From: an uncultured Eubacteriales bacterium
Lineage (GTDB): Bacteria; Bacillota; Clostridia; Oscillospirales; CAG-272
Length of the DNA: 35,717 nucleotides
Reading direction: 5' to 3'
NCBI GenBank assembly: GCA_905210485.1
Contig: CAJLXA010000017.1
Coordinates: forward strand, 1 to 35,717
This document shows, in pieces, positions 30,533 to 35,717 of the stretch (its first letter is position 1; every line of letters begins with the position of its first letter). The notes under the pieces were generated by a model. That model was not told the DNA's origin. It searched no databases and saw nothing but the letters and a program-made list of their open reading frames with translations. The position numbers and the translations under genes are program-made.

Positions 30533-31045
30533 ATGAACGATGAAATGCAAACAGAAGTTGACATTTTATATATGAATCGCGCATTGGAACTGGCGGCCAT
30601 GGCGGCCGCCGAAGACGAGGTGCCGATCGGCGCGCTGATTGTGCGAAACGGTGAGATTATCGCGGAAGGATACAATACCCGCGAAACGGAAAAAATGGCG
30701 ACCCATCATGCGGAGATTCTGGCCATTGAACGGGCATGCCGCAAACTCGGCGGTTGGAGACTGCCGGGATGCACGTTGTATGTGACGCTTGAACCCTGTC
30801 CTATGTGCGCGGGGGCGGTGATCAATTCCCGTATCGGTCGTGTGGTTTTCGGTGCATATGACCGGAAAGCGGGTGCGTACGGTTCGCTGTGTGATCTCAC
30901 AAAACTGCCTTTTAACCATATTCCCGCCGTTACGGGCGGCGTATCCGAAAAAGCATGCCGCGAAATACTGTCTGCCTATTTTCGCGGTAAAAGGGAGCGC
31001 GCCGCGGCTTCGCGATCGGCAGAGGCACCGCTTTTTGATGCATGA
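30533..31045 (+). CDS. tadA: tRNA-specific adenosine-34 deaminase
   Basis: 170 aa. Zinc-dependent deaminase that makes inosine at the wobble base of tRNA-Arg(ACG). The zinc site is visible as THHAEILAI (His and the proton-shuttle Glu) and LEPCPMCAGAVINSRI; the N-terminal YMNRALELAAMAA and C-terminal VSEKACREILSAYFR also fit. The ATG at 30533 gives the normal N-terminus, although its ribosome binding site is weak. The uncharacterised pair starting at 31089 follows after 43 bases. Confidence 0.95.
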   Translation: MNDEMQTEVDILYMNRALELAAMAAAEDEVPIGALIVRNGEIIAEGYNTRETEKMATHHAEILAIERACRKLGGWRLPGCTLYVTLEPCPMCAGAVINSRIGRVVFGAYDRKAGAYGSLCDLTKLPFNHIPAVTGGVSEKACREILSAYFRGKRERAAASRSAEAPLFDA

Positions 31046-31088
31046 GCAACGATAATTTTGACGGAGTTTTCCGACGGAGGACAAGCAT

Positions 31089-31583
31089 ATGGAAATGAAT
31101 CTTGTGGATTTTACGGCCGGGGCGATCAAAAAGCAATCCGAAAACGAATTGCTTGCCTGCAACGATTATCTGAAGCGATACGGCGACGGATTGGTTTTGT
31201 CCGAAAGCGATGTGCGCATGTTGGTCGAAAACCGTTCCCGCGTTCTGCGCAATTACGGACGTATGGAATTCGGCGCAGGCACGCTGTCAAAACTGGCGCG
31301 TACATTTGCCGCTTCGGCGGATATTCCGAAGAATGAGTTTGTGTCGGTACTTGAGGAATTGACCGAAATTTTTTACGCTTTTAAAAACGAAGTGGATAAC
31401 GAGGCATCCGACGATGAACTGATTCTGGCTATGTATCAGGGATTTTGCGCGGATTGCCACGGATCGACCGAACTTCTGTCGGCGATGAATCCGCGGAAAC
31501 TGATCGACGTTTATGTATATGGCGGAGAAAAAGAAGAGAATATAGAAGAAAGGCCGCTTGACCGGGGAGATGACGAAGAATGA
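31089..31583 (+). CDS. Uncharacterised clostridial protein (possibly DUF6323)
   Basis: 164 aa, soluble, mostly helical, acidic C-terminus (KEENIEERPLDRGDDEE). GGAGG stands 8 bases before the ATG. The N-terminal segment with LVLSESDVRMLVENRSRVLR and a central IFYAFKNEVDNEASDDELI look like conserved helices. From memory this matches a small clostridial family found beside a longer partner (DUF6323 next to DUF6179), but I cannot check that. The next gene overlaps it by four bases (ATGA), so the two are made together. The function is unknown. Confidence 0.7.
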   Translation: MEMNLVDFTAGAIKKQSENELLACNDYLKRYGDGLVLSESDVRMLVENRSRVLRNYGRMEFGAGTLSKLARTFAASADIPKNEFVSVLEELTEIFYAFKNEVDNEASDDELILAMYQGFCADCHGSTELLSAMNPRKLIDVYVYGGEKEENIEERPLDRGDDEE

Positions 31584-32950
31584 ATAATCAGCCGACAGCC
31601 TATTTGTCCGTTACGCGCGATGAATTATCGGAGGAGCATTATCTGCTTTCGCTCCTGAATAAAGCGGCGGAAAAGGGTCTTCTCACGGAAGAAGAAATGT
31701 CCGGAATCCAGATGGCGGCCGTTACGCGACTTGCGGCGCTTGTGCGCTCCTATACGCACGGCGAAAGCACTTCCGTCAGAACGGAAGTGGCCGAGTCCGT
31801 CATGGCCTCTCTTTTGTATACGGTGGGATTGTATCTCAAATCGCTTCCGTCTCCGGAGGCGGCGCTCCGGGCGTTGAAAACAGAGAATTTTGATGATATG
31901 TGGCAAAAGGGGCTGAAACGTATCAAGGCCAAGGCCGCCGTCATTGCGAAGATCGGCGGGTACCTGAAAACGGGGCATCCCGATACCCATGCGATATATT
32001 ACCGCTATACGGCCGAAAAACTTGCGCCGTTGTTCTTTAAAAAATATGATGCCCGCTTTGCGGCGCACGACGCGGCGATCCTGCCCGACTATCCGTTGCT
32101 TACACCGCTTACCCGGAACACGGTCGGCATTGAATTCGTTCAGAAATACTTTGAGGGACTGTATATCGAAACGCAGTTCTGGCGCTGTCTGGAGTCTGCC
32201 GTTTGCGAGGATGTTCTGTATGCGGCCAATCCTTTTTATGCCGATACGCCGGAAAATGCGTTGCGCCCGCTTTTTTTCTCTGCACTTGGTGCGCATCTCG
32301 TCGGCAAGGCGCCGCGCGAACCGTTGACGGAACGGGACGTTTCCCGTCTGAAAGAATTGCTGAACGGTAAAAGCCGCAGGGAAGCGGAAACGATTTTTGC
32401 AGAGGCGCTTTTACCGATGCTGAACGCACTCGGTTTATCCAACGCTTCGCTTGTATCGTATTTTTTCGCCTTTCTTCCCCAGGCGGCAACCGAAGCGGTG
32501 GCCGCCTGCCATGCGGGAACATTGAACACGGTATTTCTCGTTCCCCGCCGGCGGGATACGCAAAACCGCGAATTGTTTCGTTTCGGCAAACGTATGGACG
32601 ACGATAAATACAGCAGCGTTCTGTATCAGGTAGAGCATGCGGAATCGGAGGAAGAACGTAAACGGTTGATCGTTGAAAAAATCCGTTCACTGTATGATCT
32701 TGAGGATCTCTTCGTGGATTATCCGTTTACGGACGCCGAAATGTATGATATTCTTTCAAGCCTGCACCCGAACGAACTGGCATTCCTTTTGAAAAAACAC
32801 CCCTCCGCAGACGCGGTCGAAGAAATCGGGTTATCCGACGGCGAAAAACATTTGCGCCGCGTTCTGGGAGCCTATCTCCTTAAACGCGACGATCTTCCCG
32901 GTATTGAACGGCTTTCGCTTCTGATCGGCGACGATGTGTACGAAAAATAA
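31580..32950 (+). CDS. Uncharacterised clostridial protein (possibly DUF6179)
   Basis: 456 aa, soluble, largely alpha-helical and with no membrane segments. Recognisable-looking features are LPSPEAALRALK, a repeated helical middle, AACHAGTLNTVFLVPRR around residue 310 and a C-terminal GLSDGEKHLRRVLGAYLLKR. It contains no catalytic motif I know. Its ATG overlaps the end of the 164-aa gene, and a strong terminator follows. From memory it resembles DUF6179 proteins of clostridia. Co-expression with tadA is possible but the function is unknown. Confidence 0.7.
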   Translation: MNNQPTAYLSVTRDELSEEHYLLSLLNKAAEKGLLTEEEMSGIQMAAVTRLAALVRSYTHGESTSVRTEVAESVMASLLYTVGLYLKSLPSPEAALRALKTENFDDMWQKGLKRIKAKAAVIAKIGGYLKTGHPDTHAIYYRYTAEKLAPLFFKKYDARFAAHDAAILPDYPLLTPLTRNTVGIEFVQKYFEGLYIETQFWRCLESAVCEDVLYAANPFYADTPENALRPLFFSALGAHLVGKAPREPLTERDVSRLKELLNGKSRREAETIFAEALLPMLNALGLSNASLVSYFFAFLPQAATEAVAACHAGTLNTVFLVPRRRDTQNRELFRFGKRMDDDKYSSVLYQVEHAESEEERKRLIVEKIRSLYDLEDLFVDYPFTDAEMYDILSSLHPNELAFLLKKHPSADAVEEIGLSDGEKHLRRVLGAYLLKRDDLPGIERLSLLIGDDVYEK

Positions 32951-32957
32951 AATTACC

Positions 32958-32996
32958 GAATAAAAAAAGTCACCATCATGGTGACTTTTTTTATTC
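32958..32996. terminator. Bidirectional intrinsic terminator
   Basis: Perfect 18-bp stem (32958-32975 with 32979-32996, loop of 3) with A-rich and T-rich outer arms. It serves the convergent genes ending at 32950 and 33021. Confidence 0.95.
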
Positions 32997-33020
32997 TCCG
33001 GATCGAAGTGCAGACAGGTT

Positions 33021-33992
33021 TTAATGGTGGTCATGGTGGTGGCGGTCGTCGCGGTCTTCGTCATCCTTTTTATCGAACACTTCGTCAAGCGCGCCGAGAA
33101 TACCGCAAAGAATACCACCGACGGGGAAGACGATCCATGCCGGATGCCATTTGTTGAACAGAAAACCGAAAATGAGAAAGATCGCGGTTGCCGTCAGCAT
33201 GATGACGCCGCTGAAGCGGCCGAATTTTTCGTGTTCGTCCTTGTGTTCCTCATAGCCGGGAGCGCAGGTCCGCACCGTCTCACGGAAGCGAAGCCCGCCG
33301 TTAATGAAAAACGTGACGGCGATAAACAAAAGAATAAAAGCAACGGAGAGGCAGACGCTTAAAATCAAGGCCTCTTTTTCAGGGAAAACATCGCAGAGTC
33401 CGCTGAGCGTGAAAGCGGCCACGGCCATGATCGCCAGCACTACGCCGATTGTAATTTTCACGGCAAAGGAGCGAATGGCCGGCTTCCATTCCGCGCTGTC
33501 CACTGATAGGTAATAAAGGCTGTCAATGATACCCGCATATACGATAATACCGACGCCGACGGCAAAGACGGCGAGCATAATGACCGTGCCGTAAAGGGAA
33601 AGATCTTCGGCGAGGATTCCGACAAGAACGATTTCGATGATGCCGCAGAAGAGCAATCCGAGACCGAGGCAGAGAAGAAAGGCAAAGCGGCTTTTCCAGT
33701 CCGCCGGCTTCACGGATTTCCAATCTTTATCGTCTTTTTTTGACGGCGTTTCTTTTTCGTCGTGATGTTCCGCGTCATGTGAAGCGTCCGTATCTTTGCC
33801 TTTCAGCAAAGCGTCTATGGTTACGCCGAAAAGTTCGGAAAGCGGAACGAGAAGTGCGGAATCGGGAAAACTGTCGCCCGTTTCCCATTTTGAGACGGCC
33901 TGATTTGAGATGCCGAGTTTGTCGGCAAGTTCGCTTTGCGTCCAGCCTTTTTCTTTGCGAAGTTTGTAAAGCATATTACCGAAGTCGTTCAT
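33021..33992 (-). CDS. XRE-type HTH protein fused to a multi-helix membrane domain
   Basis: 323 aa. Residues 1-65 are an HTH_3/Cro-C1 domain (YKLRKEKGWTQSELADKLGI, then SNQAVSKWETGDSFP). A charged, His/Asp/Lys-rich linker (about 66-98) leads to six or so membrane helices from residue 105 to 305. The tail is Asp/His-rich and ends DDRHHHDHH, a possible metal-binding end. Membrane-tethered XRE proteins are known in Firmicutes but their signals are mostly unknown. I chose the ATG at 33992 (AAGGAG 7 bases upstream) over a TTG two codons earlier. It stands alone with its own promoter; a 21-base palindrome lies just upstream and may be its autoregulatory site. Confidence 0.85.
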   Translation of the reverse strand: MNDFGNMLYKLRKEKGWTQSELADKLGISNQAVSKWETGDSFPDSALLVPLSELFGVTIDALLKGKDTDASHDAEHHDEKETPSKKDDKDWKSVKPADWKSRFAFLLCLGLGLLFCGIIEIVLVGILAEDLSLYGTVIMLAVFAVGVGIIVYAGIIDSLYYLSVDSAEWKPAIRSFAVKITIGVVLAIMAVAAFTLSGLCDVFPEKEALILSVCLSVAFILLFIAVTFFINGGLRFRETVRTCAPGYEEHKDEHEKFGRFSGVIMLTATAIFLIFGFLFNKWHPAWIVFPVGGILCGILGALDEVFDKKDDEDRDDRHHHDHH

Positions 33993-34019
33993 AATCAATC
34001 TCCTTCATTTGATGATTCT

Positions 34020-34048
34020 ATTGTATCGCATACGGCGGTGGAATGCAA
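34020..34048 (-). promoter_or_regulatory. Promoter of the HTH/membrane gene
   Basis: Minus-strand TTGCAT (34043-34048), 17-base spacer, TACAAT (34020-34025). Leader of about 20 bases. Confidence 0.8.
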
Positions 34049-34065
34049 CAACGACGGTTAGAATC

Positions 34066-34086
34066 TTTCCAACTTACGGTTGGAAA
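34066..34086. promoter_or_regulatory. Palindrome upstream of the HTH/membrane gene promoter
   Basis: TTTCCAAC (34066-34073) and GTTGGAAA (34079-34086) separated by five bases, 17 bases upstream of the -35 box. It has the size of an HTH-dimer operator; it could also be a remnant hairpin linked to the neighbouring terminator. Confidence 0.5.
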
Positions 34087-34146
34087 AATAAAAAACGGGC
34101 CTTTTTGCGATGGCGGGGTTATAAATGCGAGGCAAAAAGGCCGCGT
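34084..34146 (-). terminator. Intrinsic terminator of the CBS gene
   Basis: Perfect 11-bp stem (34098-34108 with 34132-34142) with a 23-base loop, followed on the minus strand by CGTTTTTTATTTTT. Confidence 0.85.
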
Positions 34147-34153
34147 TCATGGG

Positions 34154-34576
34154 TCATTCCTGCTCTTCGCAGGGAAGATATTTGTTGATAAAATAATTGA
34201 TGACGTCTTTTCGTGTGACAATGCCGATAAAAACATCGCGGTCATCCGTAACGGCGACGAATTTCTGCTCTTTTACACGTTCGAGCAGGACGCGTATGGG
34301 TGCGCGATTGGAAACGGGCGTATCATATGGTTTTTTCATGATACTGCGCACACGGAAATTTTCGAGATATTCGGGTTCAAAGCGGTTTTCACGCATCATA
34401 ACGGAAAAAATGTCGCTTTCGGAAAGCGTTCCGACGTAATGACCGTCGGCGTCCAGAACCGGAATATCGCTGTGGTGATGATAGTGCATTTTCTCAAATC
34501 CTTGCCGCGCCGTGTCGTCTATATCGACATAGGCAACGTCGCTTTTGGGCGTGAGAAAGCGTAAAATGTTAACCAT
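34154..34576 (-). CDS. Tandem CBS-domain protein
   Basis: 140 aa consisting of a Bateman module and little else. The first CBS repeat ends with DIPVLDADGHYVGTLSESDI, the second with KFVAVTDDRDVFIGIVTRKD followed by VINYF. Such stand-alone pairs sense adenine nucleotides, SAM or similar ligands and regulate partners. An unusual His cluster (MHYHHHSD, residues 30-37) sits in the first repeat. GAGGT precedes the ATG. It is 18 bases downstream of coaW and ends at a terminator, so the two share a transcript. No partner is evident; a link to CoA or ATP level is only suggested by position. Confidence 0.85.
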   Translation of the reverse strand: MVNILRFLTPKSDVAYVDIDDTARQGFEKMHYHHHSDIPVLDADGHYVGTLSESDIFSVMMRENRFEPEYLENFRVRSIMKKPYDTPVSNRAPIRVLLERVKEQKFVAVTDDRDVFIGIVTRKDVINYFINKYLPCEEQE

Positions 34577-34594
34577 GGTTTACCTCGTGTGAGA

Positions 34595-35425
34595 TTATCC
34601 GCAGAGTGCCGAACCGATAACGGTACCAAATTGCGCGTTTTCGGGAATGATAAACAGGATGCCGAACATGGTGGATAACTGCGCAAATTTTTCTTTTGCA
34701 AAAGCGATCCGCGTCAGGTTGCCCGTCAGAACCACTTTGTCCAGATGATACATACGCGCGGCAAAAACGGCCATCATACCCACTGTTTCAAAAACCATGT
34801 TGAGAACGCCCTTGGCGACATCCTGCGGCGTAGCCATATCGCTGACCTTGCCGAAATTGGCGGCGGTCATGTCGGAGGGCAACAGCGAACCATCGTCCTT
34901 TTTCATAATATCGCCGACGGTAAGGTCAATGTTGTGAAGGTCGCCGCCGGTCGCCAGTTCCTCAAGATGATTGATACTTTCGACCCCTATCAGTTTTTTG
35001 GACAGGCCGATCAGCGTACCGCCGCCGACGCCTGTGCCGCCGAGGTATTCCATGGTGCAGTCCTTTTTGGCATGGATGAGCGCTGTGCCGGTACCCATGC
35101 TGACTACAATGGCTTCGGGCAGATGGGAGAGATAAAGACCGCCGAGCCCGGTGCCGCGGAATTCGGGTACCGTTTCGCACGGGAGACCGTAAAGCGACCC
35201 CGTTACATGCGAAGAACCGGCGCCGGTCAGCATGATCTTTTCTATGTCGGAAAGTGCAAGGCCGTTTTTTACGGTAAATTTACCGAAAGCGCCGTAAATG
35301 GACGTGATCGGATCGGTTGCCCGGACGAAAAGCGGAGACATCAGTTCCTTTTCCGCGCCTTGCTTGCGGAATCCCACGATTTTGGTTGTGCTGCCTCCTA
35401 CATCAATACCGATAACAACGCCCAT
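34595..35425 (-). CDS. coaW: Type II pantothenate kinase
   Basis: 276 aa, ASKHA fold. It phosphorylates pantothenate, the first step to CoA; the type II group (as in Staphylococcus) resists feedback by CoA. Motifs: phosphate-binding GIDVGGSTTKIVGF at the N-terminus, catalytic-side TGAGSSHV, VVSMGTGTALIH, YLGGTGVGGGTLIGLSKKL and the closing GTVIGSALCG. GGAGG is 9 bases before the ATG. It is the first gene after a perfect consensus promoter, followed by the CBS gene. Confidence 0.93.
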   Translation of the reverse strand: MGVVIGIDVGGSTTKIVGFRKQGAEKELMSPLFVRATDPITSIYGAFGKFTVKNGLALSDIEKIMLTGAGSSHVTGSLYGLPCETVPEFRGTGLGGLYLSHLPEAIVVSMGTGTALIHAKKDCTMEYLGGTGVGGGTLIGLSKKLIGVESINHLEELATGGDLHNIDLTVGDIMKKDDGSLLPSDMTAANFGKVSDMATPQDVAKGVLNMVFETVGMMAVFAARMYHLDKVVLTGNLTRIAFAKEKFAQLSTMFGILFIIPENAQFGTVIGSALCG

Positions 35426-35452
35426 AGTATAATCCTCCGTTCGGTTCAGGTG

Positions 35453-35488
35453 AAATGAGTTTTCGCATTTTGGAAATATAACTCATTT
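35453..35488 (-). promoter_or_regulatory. Inverted repeat at the coaW transcription start
   Basis: Exact 9-base inverted repeat (35453-35461 with 35480-35488, spacer of 18) that begins one base after the -10 box and fills the first part of the leader. It may be an operator overlapping the start site or an RNA hairpin. Confidence 0.5.
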
Positions 35489-35517
35489 ATTATACTATTT
35501 TTTACGGCGGTTGTCAA
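35489..35517 (-). promoter_or_regulatory. Promoter of coaW
   Basis: Minus-strand TTGACA (35512-35517), exactly 17 bases, TATAAT (35489-35494): a perfect sigma-A consensus, so high basal strength is expected. Confidence 0.92.
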
Positions 35518-35572
35518 TACGGGCAGAAGAAATGACCCGGCGTTCCGAAAAGGAGCCCGCAAAACGGAGAAT

Positions 35573-35717
35573 TCAGACGGTCCGGTCGGTCTCCGTAACA
35601 TCGGCACCGAGCGAACAAAGTTTTTCGGCAAGTTTTTCATAGCCTCTGGCGATGAAATGCGCATTGCCGACGTGAGATACGCCTTCCGCTGTCAGAGCGG
35701 CAAGAATCAGCGCCGCG
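35573..35717 (-). CDS. murA: UDP-N-acetylglucosamine 1-carboxyvinyltransferase, C-terminal end
   Basis: Only the last 47 residues are in the window (the 5' part is beyond the right edge). They read AALILAALTAEGVSHVGNA, then FIARGYEKLAEKLCSLGADV, the standard end of MurA, the first committed enzyme of peptidoglycan synthesis, which transfers enolpyruvate to UDP-GlcNAc. The stop is TGA at 35573-35575. No clear terminator separates it from the coaW promoter. Firmicutes often have two MurA copies; which one this is cannot be told. Confidence 0.88.
   Translation of the reverse strand, partial: AALILAALTAEGVSHVGNAHFIARGYEKLAEKLCSLGADVTETDRTV

Noticed and set aside
1..35717. tRNA or rRNA genes, CRISPR arrays, insertion sequences, prophage
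   Set aside because: I found no T-loop-like consensus with paired arms, no regularly spaced repeats, and no transposase, integrase or phage structural genes.

Overview
The window looks like a chromosomal segment from an uncultured or gut-type Clostridia (Bacillota) of roughly balanced G+C. Signs pointing that way are an HPr with both His15 and Ser46, a MecA-type adaptor, a type II pantothenate kinase, an AzgA-type purine permease, strong AAGGAG ribosome binding sites with some TTG/GTG starts, and many consensus TTGACA/TATAAT promoters and intrinsic terminators. I see no phage, transposon, CRISPR array, tRNA or rRNA gene.

Layout. (1) 1-7467, minus strand: a family 4 glycosyltransferase, then rimM-trmD, an O-antigen-ligase-type polymerase, two DUF4330-like membrane-anchored proteins, ptsH (HPr) and uvrC, which runs off the left edge. 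tRNA/ribosome maturation genes are therefore interleaved with exopolysaccharide genes. (2) 7721-9133, minus: an AzgA/PbuG-type purine permease. (3) 9625-15925, plus: a 989-aa ABC ATPase/FtsX-type permease fusion behind a structured leader, then a two-gene unit of a GH42/GH151-like cytoplasmic glycosidase and a dGTPase. (4) 15995-20927: 1-phosphofructokinase (minus), mecA (plus), and a minus-strand operon plsY - methyltransferase - tsaE - tsaB. (5) 21247-28668, plus: the most interesting region, a surface-sugar operon described below. (6) 28849-32950, plus: QueG-like protein, a small membrane protein, tadA, and a pair of uncharacterised clostridial proteins. (7) 33021-35717, minus: an HTH/membrane fusion, a CBS-pair protein, coaW and the 3' end of murA.

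The operon at 21247-27260 encodes, in order, a GT-C membrane glycosyltransferase, a WecE/RffA-type sugar-nucleotide transaminase, two tightly coupled 116-aa SMR/EamA-type membrane proteins, an ArnC/DPM-type glycosyltransferase with two C-terminal membrane helices, and an ATP-grasp ligase; a GltS-type glutamate symporter follows after 34 bases. The part list matches the logic of the Gram-negative Arn pathway (make a 4-amino sugar nucleotide, load it on undecaprenyl phosphate, flip it with a small-membrane-protein pair, transfer it outside). Here the sugar predicted is TDP-4-amino-4,6-dideoxygalactose, and an ATP-grasp enzyme appears where Arn or enterobacterial common antigen pathways use formyl- or acetyltransferases. 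I infer a lipid-linked, possibly aminoacylated or otherwise N-acylated, amino-sugar decoration of a Gram-positive-type envelope polymer. Its promoter region carries repeated palindromic CCGG-centred sites that may be operators.

Smaller points of interest are a hairpin that may shorten the Shine-Dalgarno spacing of the phosphofructokinase gene, structured leaders upstream of the ABC transporter and tadA, and the unstudied protein pair downstream of tadA.
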